The translations under genes were made by a program, and so were the position numbers. Shown here piece by piece: positions 42,911 to 52,099 of a DNA stretch of 64,000 bases. Every line of letters starts with the position of its first letter. The first letter of the stretch is position 1. The notes beneath the pieces are model-generated. The model was given only the letters and a program-made list of their open reading frames with translations, was not told the origin of the DNA and did not search any database. The DNA lies in assembly GCF_000698595.1 (NCBI RefSeq), contig NZ_JFHC01000039.1, forward strand, positions 1 to 64,000. The letters are read 5' to 3'. Origin of the DNA: Caballeronia glathei (lineage in GTDB: Bacteria; Pseudomonadota; Gammaproteobacteria; Burkholderiales; Burkholderiaceae).

Positions 42911-44392
42911 CTACCGCTGCACGAATGGATTCGCTGGCGGCTTCTCGGAGGTAGACAGAAAGACGCTTTTGGTTTCGAGGAACTCATGAACCGCTTCGAT
43001 TCCGTTCTCACGACCGATGCCCGACATCTTCATGCCGCCAAACGGCATCATGAAACTGTAGGCCCGGTATGTATTGACCCAGACGGTGCCGGCTTTGAGG
43101 GCCTTTGTCATGCGCATCGCTCGGCCGATGTTCCCTGTCCAGACGCCCGCGACCAGACCGTAAATCACGCTGTTCGCCAACGCCACGGCATGCTGCTCGT
43201 CATCGAACCCGATGATGGACAGCACCGGACCGAAGACTTCCTCCTGCGCAATGCGCATGTCGTTGGTGACGTTCGTGAAGATGGTCGGCTCGACGAACTG
43301 GCCGCCCTTCACACCGGGACCGGCCGCGGGCTTGCCGCCGAGAATGCAACGGGCGCCCTCGCGTCTTGCGATCTCGATGTAGTCAAGCACCTTCGCATAT
43401 TGAGGAGGCGTTGCGATGGGCCCGACGTTCGTCTCCGGCTGCATCGGGTCGCCGAGCCTCACACCTCGCGCGAGAGCGAGCAGGCACTCAGTGAAACGCT
43501 CCTTGATCGAATTCTGCACGAGCAGCCGCGAACCGGCGATGCACATCTGGCCGGCAGCACCAAAGATGCCCGAGACGACGCCGACTGCGGCAGCATCGAG
43601 GTCCGCATCCTCGAAAACGATATTCGGCGACTTCCCGCCCAGCTCCATCGCGACGCGCTTCATGCCTCGGGCCGCAGTGTCGTAGATCCGCTTGCCTGTG
43701 ATGTCCGAGCCGGTGAAGCTGATCTTTGCAACATCCTCGTGCTCGACGAGCGCAGCGCCAGCTTCGTTGCCAAAGCCCGTTACAACATTAAAGACGCCAT
43801 CGGGCAGTCCGGCTTCTTTGGTGAGCGCAGCAAATTCCAGTGAACTCGCCGATGCAAATTCCGAAGGCTTGACGACGACCGTGCAGCCGGCGGCCAACGC
43901 GGGAGCGCATTTCAAAGACAGAAATTGCAGCGGCGAATTCCACGCGGTCAGCGCCGCGACGACGCCCACTGGCTCATGCATGGTGAAAGCGAAGACGTCG
44001 GCGTTCTCGACAGGCATGACCGCACCTTCGATCTTGTCAGCAAGCCCACCGTAGTAGTACCAGTATTCGGGAATGGTCATCAACTGACCCTGCATCTCCG
44101 TGAAGACTTTGCCGTTGTCCCGCGTTTCTGTTGCGGCAAGGTGCGCGGCATGCTGGACAATCAGGTCGCCTATGCGCCGCATCACCTTGCCGCGCTCGGT
44201 TGCCGTCATCCGGCTCCACGGGCTGTCGTCCAGCGCGCGCTTGGCGGCTTTTACGGCGCGGGCCGAATCTTCAGCCGTCCCGCGAGGGATCCTTGCCCAA
44301 GGCTCTCCGGTGTAGGGATTCACTGTGTCGATCCACTCGCCTTTCGTGGGATCCTCGTGCTTCCCATTGATCCACAGCTGATATGTCTTCAC
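42911..44392 (-). CDS. Aldehyde dehydrogenase (NAD-dependent)
   Basis: A 493-residue ALDH. LTAWNSPLQFLSLKCAPALAA is the cofactor entry, SFTGSDITGKRI the second motif, AMELGGKSPNIVFEDADLDA carries Glu, and GAAGQMCIAGSRLLV the nucleophile Cys. I chose GTG 44392 (protein starting MKTYQLWING) because GGAGA precedes it and earlier residues do not match the family. It follows the SDR gene in the same direction after 54 bases, so alcohol-to-acid oxidation by an SDR/ALDH pair is likely. Confidence 0.9.
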   Translation of the reverse strand: MKTYQLWINGKHEDPTKGEWIDTVNPYTGEPWARIPRGTAEDSARAVKAAKRALDDSPWSRMTATERGKVMRRIGDLIVQHAAHLAATETRDNGKVFTEMQGQLMTIPEYWYYYGGLADKIEGAVMPVENADVFAFTMHEPVGVVAALTAWNSPLQFLSLKCAPALAAGCTVVVKPSEFASASSLEFAALTKEAGLPDGVFNVVTGFGNEAGAALVEHEDVAKISFTGSDITGKRIYDTAARGMKRVAMELGGKSPNIVFEDADLDAAAVGVVSGIFGAAGQMCIAGSRLLVQNSIKERFTECLLALARGVRLGDPMQPETNVGPIATPPQYAKVLDYIEIARREGARCILGGKPAAGPGVKGGQFVEPTIFTNVTNDMRIAQEEVFGPVLSIIGFDDEQHAVALANSVIYGLVAGVWTGNIGRAMRMTKALKAGTVWVNTYRAYSFMMPFGGMKMSGIGRENGIEAVHEFLETKSVFLSTSEKPPANPFVQR

Positions 44393-44446
44393 GCACCTGT
44401 CTCCATGATCCCGCGAACGCATCGAACCTAGGCGTCGACTTGTCGG

Positions 44447-45223
44447 TCAGAGGCCTGCTGTCTGCCCGCCGTCGACCACGACTGCATGACCGATCGCGAA
44501 ACCCGCTACATCAGAACACAGCCAGAGGACCGTATTGGCGATCTCCTCCGGGCGGCCAAGGCGGCCAATGGGCTCTTGCGCGATCATCCGCTTGCGGTTC
44601 TTTTCGGTGCCTTGCGTGAAGCGGCCGATCATCGGCGTATCGATGATGCCCGGACACACAGCGTTGATGCGCACGCCATCTTTCCCGTACTCGAGCGCTG
44701 CCGACTTTGTGAGACCAATGACGCCGTGCTTGGACGCACAGTAAGCGCCTTGACCACGGATGCCAACCACGCCTGCGCCAGACGATGTATTGACAATCGA
44801 ACCGCCGCCGTTTTTGAGCATGATGGGGATCTGGTACTTCATGCAGTAAAAGACGCCGCCGAGATTCACGCGCAGGATGCGTTCGAACGCTTCGTCGGGA
44901 ATCTCGGCCGTGTAGGCGAGCGCCTGCTCGATGCCTGCGTTATTGAACGCGAAGTCGAGCCGGCCGAATTTATCGATGGTTGCGGCGAGCGCCGCTTGCA
45001 CGTCGTCGGGCTTCGAGACATCGCATTTCACCGCCAGCGCGCGAACCCCCTCCGCTTCGATCATCCGGACAGTCTCCTGTGCGCCTTCTTCCGAGAGATC
45101 GACCACCACCACATCCGCGCCTTCCTGCGCGAAAGCCAGGGCAGTTGCCTGCCCGATGCCGTTTGCCGCGCCGGTCACGAAAGCCACTTTCCCTTCATAG
45201 TTCCACTTGCGATGAGTCGTCAT
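44447..45223 (-). CDS. SDR family oxidoreductase
   Basis: A 258-residue classical short-chain dehydrogenase. TGAANGIGQATALAFA is near the N-terminus, VVDLSEEG suggests NAD specificity, NNAGIEQ is in mid-sequence, SIVNTSSGAG holds the Ser and AYCASKHGVIGL the Tyr and Lys. The complete active site implies activity. ATG 45223 lies within GGAGA reach and just overlaps the lactonase end. A dehydrogenase followed by SMP-30 lactonase and ALDH recalls oxidative sugar pathways (sugar to lactone to acid). Confidence 0.9.
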   Translation of the reverse strand: MTTHRKWNYEGKVAFVTGAANGIGQATALAFAQEGADVVVVDLSEEGAQETVRMIEAEGVRALAVKCDVSKPDDVQAALAATIDKFGRLDFAFNNAGIEQALAYTAEIPDEAFERILRVNLGGVFYCMKYQIPIMLKNGGGSIVNTSSGAGVVGIRGQGAYCASKHGVIGLTKSAALEYGKDGVRINAVCPGIIDTPMIGRFTQGTEKNRKRMIAQEPIGRLGRPEEIANTVLWLCSDVAGFAIGHAVVVDGGQTAGL

Positions 45224-45227
45224 TGCT

Positions 45228-46052
45228 TCATATCTCCGTTTTGAATATGGCGCTGCGCGGCTGTCGCGCTTGCAGTTGTTCATCCGATCCGAGGTACACG
45301 CAACAATAGAGTGTATTTCCCTCTCGGCCGCCTAGCGTGCATGACACGGCGTTACCCTCGAACCGTATGCGGTCCGTGATCTCGCCGCCTTCCACTACAC
45401 GAACGAACTCGCCGGTGTTATAGCAACCCGCCCAGATGGCGCCGTGCTTGTCTGCACAGATCCCATCGGGCTGTCTGCCCTTGAGGTTCGCGAAGAGACG
45501 CCTGTTGGATAGCCTGCCGTCATTCGCTCTGTCGTACGCAGTCAGCCTGCCGCACCAGGTCTCGGCGACCACGAGCGTGCGGCCGTCGTCCTTGATCACG
45601 GCTCCATTGGGGAATTCCAGTCCCTCGGCTGCGACGCGAATGGAACCGTCAGGCTCGACGGCGTGCATATCGGTCGGTCGTATCGGCGCTCCGCCGAACA
45701 GGTCGTAGCCGAAATTCCCGACATAAACGCGGCCGGCATCATCGACGACGAGATCGTTGAGGTCACCACTCGCTATATCGCTCAGGTCCGCATAAACCGA
45801 AAGGGCGCCGTCCGACACCCTCATCAGTTTCCTTTGCGCGCATGACACGACAATGGGCGTCTTGTCCGGCAGAAAGCCGATTCCCGCCGGGCGTCCCGGT
45901 ACATCACAAACGACGCTGCGCGTACCGTCTTCAGCGACGACATAAAGCTTGGAATCGAAAACGTCTGAGACCCAAAGGCGATTGTCAAACCAGCGTGGCG
46001 CCTCCAGGAAGATGAAGCCGTCGGCCACAAGCGTCGCCTGATGCTCTTTCAT
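45228..46052 (-). CDS. SMP-30/gluconolactonase family lactonase
   Basis: A 274-residue six-bladed beta-propeller. Likely metal ligands are Glu17 (LEAPRW), the Asn in LNDLVVDDAGRVYVGNFG and the Asp in QPDGICADKHGAIW, as in human SMP-30 and bacterial gluconolactonases. It hydrolyses aldonolactones or other lactones with a divalent metal. It is the gene before the SDR and ALDH genes in the minus-strand set. No signal peptide, so it acts in the cytoplasm. Confidence 0.85.
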   Translation of the reverse strand: MKEHQATLVADGFIFLEAPRWFDNRLWVSDVFDSKLYVVAEDGTRSVVCDVPGRPAGIGFLPDKTPIVVSCAQRKLMRVSDGALSVYADLSDIASGDLNDLVVDDAGRVYVGNFGYDLFGGAPIRPTDMHAVEPDGSIRVAAEGLEFPNGAVIKDDGRTLVVAETWCGRLTAYDRANDGRLSNRRLFANLKGRQPDGICADKHGAIWAGCYNTGEFVRVVEGGEITDRIRFEGNAVSCTLGGREGNTLYCCVYLGSDEQLQARQPRSAIFKTEI

Positions 46053-46187
46053 GGATATGCTCTTGTAATGGAAATGACGCGGTGAGGTGTCTCCTTTCGA
46101 ATCAGGTTATTGCCTCGTTGCCTGTCAGGTCCAGTTCGTTTTTGTTCGCTCGACGGTAAGCAAGGCTGAAGGCCCACCTTGAACCGG

Positions 46188-46478
46188 TTATTTCCCTTTC
46201 TTCAGCACATGAATCTTGTTGCTCTCAACCCAGCCTTCAGTCTTCGTCAGGTAAGCCTTGACATGCGGCGATATGCAATGCGCGTTGAAAGTTTCCAGGC
46301 TTTCCCATCGTTCGATAAAGACGAAGCAGCGCGGCTCCTGCATATCGCGGTACATCTCGTACTGAAGCACGCCGTCTTCTTCGTGAACGGGCGCGAGCAA
46401 GCCTTCGAGCGCGTCGGCCAACTTCTCCTCGTGGCCCGGCTTTGCAAAAGAGATGGCAATCGCGGATACCTCGGACAT
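46188..46478 (-). CDS. Putative quinol monooxygenase (ABM domain)
   Basis: A 96-residue ABM-type dimeric barrel protein: AIAISFAKPGHEEKLADAL, then HEEDGVLQYEMYRDM, FVFIERWES and a helix with NAHCISPHVKAYL. It resembles YgiN-type quinol monooxygenases more closely than the ABM protein at 16991 does. A GGAGA ribosome site precedes the ATG. It heads the minus-strand set toward the lactonase and is divergent from the GMC oxidoreductase. The substrate is unknown. Confidence 0.78.
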   Translation of the reverse strand: MSEVSAIAISFAKPGHEEKLADALEGLLAPVHEEDGVLQYEMYRDMQEPRCFVFIERWESLETFNAHCISPHVKAYLTKTEGWVESNKIHVLKKGK

Positions 46479-46831
46479 GGTGCTCTCCTGTCGACATGGA
46501 AAAAGGAAAGGCGAGGATATACGCGAGCTTCGGAGAACAAAAGCGCGCTCTTGCGATAGGTCAGCCTAAATCGCGACACCGCAGGCAATCAGGTGAGGCC
46601 GCAGACTAGGTGTTTCCCTTAGGAAGCGCGGGCTTTGAATGATCGGCCACCCTAATGCCGACAGGCGAAAGGCGCTGTGGCGGGCGTCTGCGGACGGTCT
46701 GCATGCCGACCGAAGATCAGTTCAGCAATGCTTACCCTCAACGCCAGAAAAACCAACTAGACCTAACCGTCAACTGGGAAATAACCTTCATCAAACAGCA
46801 ACGCCCACTTATGAACCAGCAGTTGGACGGC
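46479..46831. other. Divergent regulatory region (ABM protein / GMC oxidoreductase)
   Basis: No gene. A near-palindrome GCGAT-AGG-TCAG-CCT-AA-ATCGC at 46553-46574 contains a T-N11-A spacing and is a candidate LysR site serving both divergent units. The GMC reading frame stays open upstream, but those codons do not resemble the family. Confidence 0.4.
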
Positions 46832-48475
46832 ATGGAAATCTACGACTACATCATCATCGGAGCGGGATCGGCGGGCTGCGCGCTTGCACGTGGCCTGAGC
46901 GATAACCCAGAGAACAAGGTCTTGCTTCTGGAAGCCGGGCCTCCCGCCGACAGGTTCTGGGTGAACACACCGGCCGGCATGGCGAAGCTGTACTTCCATA
47001 AAGAGCTCAACTGGAATTACCACACCGATTCGATGCCGGCGCTTTACAACCGAAAGATGTATTGGCCGCGCGGTAAGACACTGGGGGGCTCGAGTTCCAT
47101 CAACGGAATGATCTTTATTCGTGGACATCGTAAAGACTTCGACAGTTGGCGCGACCTGGGAAATCAGGGGTGGGGCTACGACGATCTCCTGACGTACTTC
47201 AAACAGATGGAGCACAACGAGCGCGGCGCGAACGACTATCGCGGCGCAGGCGGACCACTGTGGGTCAGCGATCCCGTATTGAAGGTCCGCAGCTCACATG
47301 ATTTTATCGAGGCCACGGCGCGTTTGGGCGTTCCTCCCACGGAGGACTTCAACGGTGCAGTGCACGACGGCGTCGGCTTCATGCAGCACACCATTCGCGG
47401 AGGACGACGCTACTCCGCCTATACGGCGTTCGTGGAACCCGTGCGTCACCGGCGCAACCTGACGGTGCTGACCGAGGCCGCTGTGCAACGTATCGTGTTG
47501 ACGGGCAATGTGGCGACGGGTGTCGAAGTCGTTGTTAAGGGAGAGCGTAGAACCTTCGATGCAGCGAAGGAAGTGATTCTGTCGGCCGGATCGCTCAACT
47601 CGCCGCAGATACTCATGCTGTCAGGCATCGGGCCGGACGAAGAGTTGCAAAGACACGGCATCAAAATGCTCGTGAACGTACCGGGCGTGGGGCTCAATCT
47701 GCAAGACCACTTTTATGTGCATGGAAGCTATCGCTCGACGCCGGATAGTTCCTACAACCTCGAATTGGGCGGCTTCCGGAAGTATCTCGAAGGCGCACGC
47801 TATCTGCTGACGCGCAAAGACTATCTGGCGCTCGGCTCCTCGCAAGTCGGCGCCTTCGTGAAGAGCCGTCCCGAAGAAGCGTATGCGGACTTGCAGATCA
47901 GCTTCCGGCCGATGACCTTCACCTACCATCCTGGCGGCCAGTGCGAAGTGGATCGTCAGCCAGGCATGGGCGTATCGGTGTACCTGCTGCGTCCGCGCGC
48001 CACTGGGACCGTGACCTTGCGCTCTTCGAAGCCTGACGATCCCGCCGTGTTCAAGCCCAACTTCCTGAGCAACGACGACGACAACAGGGCGATGATCGCG
48101 GGCGTGAAGATGATTCGTCGAATCATGTCGACGGCGCCGATCGCATCGCGCGTCATCGAAGAAGAGATTCCGGGTCCGATGGTCGAGACGGACGAGCAGA
48201 TTCTTCAATGGATGGCGATGACCGGCAACTCCGCACACCATCAGGCGGGCACCTGCAAGATGGGCCGGGACCGCCTCGCTGTCGTGGATGAGCGCCTGCG
48301 CGTGAGAGGGGTCGAGCGCTTGAGGGTGGCGGATGCATCGATCATGCCGCATCTCACGTCGGGTAACACGAACGCGCCCTCCATCATGATCGGCGTGAAG
48401 GCGGCCGACATGATTGCGAAGGACGCTTCATCTCGTCGAGACATTCGCGAGATCGAGAGAGTGTCTGCGGTCTGA
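46832..48475 (+). CDS. GMC family FAD-dependent oxidoreductase
   Basis: A 547-residue choline-dehydrogenase-type flavoenzyme. The start MEIYDYIIIGAGSAGCALA is the FAD motif. GKTLGGSSSINGMIFIRG and SAGSLNSPQILMLSGIGP are the two GMC signatures. The active-site His lies in NSAHHQAGTCKMG and the partner Asn in SGNTNAPSIMIG. It oxidises primary alcohols or polyols and passes electrons to a quinone or cytochrome. ATG 46832 gives the usual family N-terminus; 46811 is an alternative, and neither has a strong ribosome site. The ALDH gene follows after about 30 bases, implying alcohol to aldehyde to acid. Confidence 0.9.
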   Translation: MEIYDYIIIGAGSAGCALARGLSDNPENKVLLLEAGPPADRFWVNTPAGMAKLYFHKELNWNYHTDSMPALYNRKMYWPRGKTLGGSSSINGMIFIRGHRKDFDSWRDLGNQGWGYDDLLTYFKQMEHNERGANDYRGAGGPLWVSDPVLKVRSSHDFIEATARLGVPPTEDFNGAVHDGVGFMQHTIRGGRRYSAYTAFVEPVRHRRNLTVLTEAAVQRIVLTGNVATGVEVVVKGERRTFDAAKEVILSAGSLNSPQILMLSGIGPDEELQRHGIKMLVNVPGVGLNLQDHFYVHGSYRSTPDSSYNLELGGFRKYLEGARYLLTRKDYLALGSSQVGAFVKSRPEEAYADLQISFRPMTFTYHPGGQCEVDRQPGMGVSVYLLRPRATGTVTLRSSKPDDPAVFKPNFLSNDDDNRAMIAGVKMIRRIMSTAPIASRVIEEEIPGPMVETDEQILQWMAMTGNSAHHQAGTCKMGRDRLAVVDERLRVRGVERLRVADASIMPHLTSGNTNAPSIMIGVKAADMIAKDASSRRDIREIERVSAV

Positions 48476-48502
48476 ACCAGCTAAGCAAAAGGAATTTCTT
48501 CA

Positions 48503-49981
48503 ATGTCAACCGCAAGTCTTCAAAGCGATCAAAGCAAGGTGCAAACTCAGTATCCGCGCGTCGGCCTGTTCATCGATGGCGAGTGGATCTACGACCGCGA
48601 AACAGCGGTCGAAGTAAGAAACCCGGCCACAGAAGAAGTACTGGGGCAGGTGCCGAAGGCGACAGGCGACGATCTCTCGCGTGCCCTTGACGCAGCCGCA
48701 CGCGGATTCCCAATCTGGCGCGACACACCGCCCCAGCAACGCGTCAAGATCATCCAGAAAGCAGCGGCTTTGATGCGCGAGCGGCTCGAGCTCATCGCCA
48801 CGACGATCACGCTAGAAAACGGCAAGCTCTATTCCGATGCCTACGCGGAAGCCGACCGTTCGATGAACTTTTTCGAATGGAATGCGGCGCAGTCGTTGCG
48901 CGACTACGGGTTGATCGTGCCCGGCGAATCGCAGATGCAGAAGTTCATCTTGCGACAACCTATCGGACCGGTGGCTGCATTCACGCCGTGGAACGTGCCG
49001 ATCAGTTCGGCCGCCCGCAAGGTAAGTGCGGCATTGTCAGCGGGATGCTCGGTCATTCTGAAAGCCGCCGAGGAAACGCCCGCTACCGCATGTCTCTTGG
49101 TGAAGGCCTTTGAAGAGGCGGGTTTGCCGCCCGGCGTGCTGAATCTCGTATTCGGCAATCCGGCGGAAATATCGTCGGCGCTCATTGCTTCGCCGGTCAT
49201 TCGGCTGGTTACTTTCACGGGCTCGGTGCAGGTCGGCAAGCACCTCACGCAACTCGCCGCGGCGGCTATGAAGCCCGTCTTGATGGAACTCGGCGGTCAC
49301 GCTCCGGTACTGGTCTGCGAGGGTGTGAATGGTGCAGCAGTCGGACGCCTCGCGGCGCGCGGCAAGACGAACGCGAGCGGACAGATCTGCGCGTCGCCAT
49401 CACGGTTCATCGTTCACAGCAGCGTGTATCACGACTTCGTCGCCGCTTTCGCCGATGCGGTGAAGGATGTCCGCGTCGGCGACGGCTTCAGCAAGACCGC
49501 GCAGATGGGGCCGGTGGCAAGCGCACGGCGGCTGACGGCCATGCAATCGCTCGTGGCGGACGCCCGGCAACGCGGAGCGCGCGTGGCTGCCGGAGGCGAG
49601 CGCATTGGCGAACGAGGTTACTTCTTCGCGCCGACCGTTCTCGCAGACGTCCCGAACGACGCCGACGCAATGACGATAGAGCCGTTCGGCCCGCTCGCCG
49701 CATGCGTGCGCGTGGACGATCTGGGCGAGGCCATCGCGCTCGCCAACAGCCTATCGGTCGGGCTGGCCGCGTATGCCTTTACCAACTCGTTGGAGGACGC
49801 CGAGCGTATCGGCCGCGAGCTGGAGTGCGGGGTACTCTCCATCAACCATTTCGGCACGCCGGACGCCGACACGCCTTTTGGGGGTGTCAAAGACAGCGGT
49901 ATCGGACGTGAAGGCGGCCCATCAACGCTCGACGCCTATATGGTCACGAAGACAGTGCTGCAAAAGACAGTGCGCATGTAA
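48503..49981 (+). CDS. NAD-dependent aldehyde dehydrogenase
   Basis: A 492-residue ALDH. FTPWNVPISSAARKVSAALSAG, FTGSVQVGKHL, LMELGGHAPVLVCEGV and ASGQICASPSRFIVHSS are all present. The ELGGH motif and neighbouring sequence match the ALDH at 29977, indicating paralogues of one subfamily. It would oxidise the aldehyde formed by the preceding GMC enzyme. AAGGAA precedes ATG 48503. The binding-protein gene follows after 77 bases. Confidence 0.9.
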   Translation: MSTASLQSDQSKVQTQYPRVGLFIDGEWIYDRETAVEVRNPATEEVLGQVPKATGDDLSRALDAAARGFPIWRDTPPQQRVKIIQKAAALMRERLELIATTITLENGKLYSDAYAEADRSMNFFEWNAAQSLRDYGLIVPGESQMQKFILRQPIGPVAAFTPWNVPISSAARKVSAALSAGCSVILKAAEETPATACLLVKAFEEAGLPPGVLNLVFGNPAEISSALIASPVIRLVTFTGSVQVGKHLTQLAAAAMKPVLMELGGHAPVLVCEGVNGAAVGRLAARGKTNASGQICASPSRFIVHSSVYHDFVAAFADAVKDVRVGDGFSKTAQMGPVASARRLTAMQSLVADARQRGARVAAGGERIGERGYFFAPTVLADVPNDADAMTIEPFGPLAACVRVDDLGEAIALANSLSVGLAAYAFTNSLEDAERIGRELECGVLSINHFGTPDADTPFGGVKDSGIGREGGPSTLDAYMVTKTVLQKTVRM

Positions 49982-50058
49982 GAAAAGCTCAATACAAGAA
50001 GACCCGTTCAGAAACGAGCGCAAACGTTGGACCAAATAAAACATATTGGAGACAAACG

Positions 50059-51024
50059 ATGGGCACGTTTCAGAGGCGTCTTTTGAGCGCAGGCGCGGCG
50101 AGCCTATTGCTAGCCGCTGGTGTTGCAGGCGCGAAGCAAGTCACGGTTGGGTATGTCGCTGCGGGATTGCAGTATCCATTCAATGTGGCTGTCGCGAAGG
50201 GATTCGAAGAAGCGGCCAAGGCAGCGGGTGCGAAGGCTATCATCCTCGACCCGAAGACGAGCGTCGAGAAGCAAGGCAACGCAATCGACGACCTCATCTC
50301 GCAGAAAGTCGACGGCATCGCTTTTTTGCCACTGGATGGTGTCGTCGCGCAAGCCTGGGCGGATCGCGTGGCGGCGCACGACATTCCGCTCGTCTCGGTG
50401 GCGACCGAGCTGGGCGATCCGCAGAAGCGTTTCATTCACGACGTCTATCCGAAGCTCGCCGCGCTGGTCGCGAGCGACGAGGTGCATACGGGCTATAACG
50501 CCGGGGAGATTGCGGCGAAGCTGCTGCCGAAGGGACGCGTCGCGAACATCGCGATCGTGGAAGGCGCGCCGGGTTATCCGCAAGTCTGGCAGCGTACGAA
50601 AGGCTTCAAGGATGCGCTGGACAAGGCCGGAGCGAAGTATCGCGTTGTCGCGTCCCAGCCGACCGACTGGACCGCCGAGAAGGGCGAAGCGGTCTGTCAG
50701 AACATCCTGACCGCTCACCCCGATGTCGATCTCTTCTACAACCAGGCCGACGACATGGTCGTTGGCTGCGCACGCGCTGTACGCGCGGCCGGTTCCAATG
50801 CAAAGCTCGTTGGCTGGGGCGGCTCGCGGCTGGGCATTACGGCGATCAAGGAGGGTGAAGTGGATGGGACAGTCTGCGTCCAGCCGGAGCAGATGGGCCA
50901 GCAGGCGTTCAAGGCGCTTTACGCGGCCGTGACGAATCCCGGCACACCGAAGGGCAAGTTCATCGAAATCGCTACGCCCGGCGTCACTAAAGAAAACGTA
51001 TCCAGTTGGGTGCCTCAGTGGTAA
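50059..51024 (+). CDS. RbsB-like ABC substrate-binding protein 1
   Basis: A 321-residue periplasmic protein. The signal peptide is about residues 1-24 (RRLLSAGAASLLLAAGVAGA). The type I binding fold shows VGYVAAGLQYPFNVAVAKG, IDDLISQKVDGIAFLP, VAIVEGAPGY-like and DVDLFYNQADDMVVGCARA motifs. It is a close paralogue of the next gene, with the same length and most motifs identical. GGAGA precedes ATG 50059. The pair feeds the ATPase and single permease that follow. Confidence 0.9.
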   Translation: MGTFQRRLLSAGAASLLLAAGVAGAKQVTVGYVAAGLQYPFNVAVAKGFEEAAKAAGAKAIILDPKTSVEKQGNAIDDLISQKVDGIAFLPLDGVVAQAWADRVAAHDIPLVSVATELGDPQKRFIHDVYPKLAALVASDEVHTGYNAGEIAAKLLPKGRVANIAIVEGAPGYPQVWQRTKGFKDALDKAGAKYRVVASQPTDWTAEKGEAVCQNILTAHPDVDLFYNQADDMVVGCARAVRAAGSNAKLVGWGGSRLGITAIKEGEVDGTVCVQPEQMGQQAFKALYAAVTNPGTPKGKFIEIATPGVTKENVSSWVPQW

Positions 51025-51092
51025 GCGCAGCCCACAACGCGATCCAAGTAACGAAAGCAGCAAAACAACATAACAAACCGACGGAGACACAC

Positions 51093-52061
51093 ATGAAGAA
51101 TCAATTCAGGAAAGTGGGCGTGATTTGCCTGGCGAGCGCGTTGGCGGTCATGGCGGACGTCGCTCTGGCGAAGGAAATCACGCTCGGCTACGTTGCCGCG
51201 GGCATGCAGTACCCGTTCAACGTTGCGGCGGCAAAAGGCTTCGAAGCGGCGGCGAAGGCGGCCGGCGTCAAGACGATCGTCCTGGATGCGAAAACCAGTG
51301 TCGAGCGCCAGGGGAATTCGATCGATGACCTCATCGCGCAAAAGGTCGATGGCATCGCCGTCCTGCCGATCGACGCCGTGGTCGCGCAGGCCTGGGTCGA
51401 TCGGGCCGCGTCCCACAACATACCGATCGTGGCCGTGGCGACGCAGGTCGGTGATCCGCAGAAGCATCCTGTGAAGGATGTTTATCCGAAGCTGACCGCG
51501 CTGGTCGCGAGCGACGAAGTGCATGCCGGATACAACGCCGGGCAAATCGCCGTGACGCTGCTCCCGAAGGGACGCACCGCGAATATCGCAATCGTCGAGG
51601 GTGCGCCCGGTTATCCGACCGTATGGCAGACCACTCAGGGTTTCAAGGAAGCGCTCGACAAGGCGGGGATCAAGTATCGCATCGTCGCCTCGCAGCCTAC
51701 CGACTGGACGCCCGAGAAAGGCGAGTCGGTCTGCCAGAACATGCTGACGGCGCACCCGGACATCGATTTGTTCTTCAATCAGGCCGATGACATGGTAATC
51801 GGCTGCGCTCGCGCTGTGCGTTCCGCAGGCTCGCACGCCAAGCTGATCGGGCGCGGTGGATCGCGTCTTGGCATCAACGCGATCAAGGTCGGCGACGTCG
51901 ATGGAACCGTGTGCATCCAGCCCGGAAAGATGGGGCAGCTTGCGTTCAAGGCGCTGTACGCAGCGGTGACGAACCCCGGCGCGCCGAAGGCACAGTTCGT
52001 CGATGTCGACACGCCTCAGGTCACCAAGGCGAGCCTCGCGCAATGCGTGCCCGAGTGGTAA
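51093..52061 (+). CDS. RbsB-like ABC substrate-binding protein 2
   Basis: A 322-residue tandem paralogue. The signal peptide ends near VALA (MKNQFRKVGVICLASALAV). Conserved with protein 1 are GYVAAGMQYPFNVAAAKG, NIAIVEGAPGYP and FNQADDMVIGCARAVRSAG. Differences cluster in surface and hinge segments, for example WGGSR of protein 1 is RGGSR here. ATG 51093 has GGAGA upstream. It arose by gene duplication; divergence in ligand range would widen the importer's substrates, which is inference. Confidence 0.9.
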   Translation: MKNQFRKVGVICLASALAVMADVALAKEITLGYVAAGMQYPFNVAAAKGFEAAAKAAGVKTIVLDAKTSVERQGNSIDDLIAQKVDGIAVLPIDAVVAQAWVDRAASHNIPIVAVATQVGDPQKHPVKDVYPKLTALVASDEVHAGYNAGQIAVTLLPKGRTANIAIVEGAPGYPTVWQTTQGFKEALDKAGIKYRIVASQPTDWTPEKGESVCQNMLTAHPDIDLFFNQADDMVIGCARAVRSAGSHAKLIGRGGSRLGINAIKVGDVDGTVCIQPGKMGQLAFKALYAAVTNPGAPKAQFVDVDTPQVTKASLAQCVPEW

Positions 52062-52099
52062 GCGCGAGCGACGACACCGACGTGGCAGGAGAGAGACAA

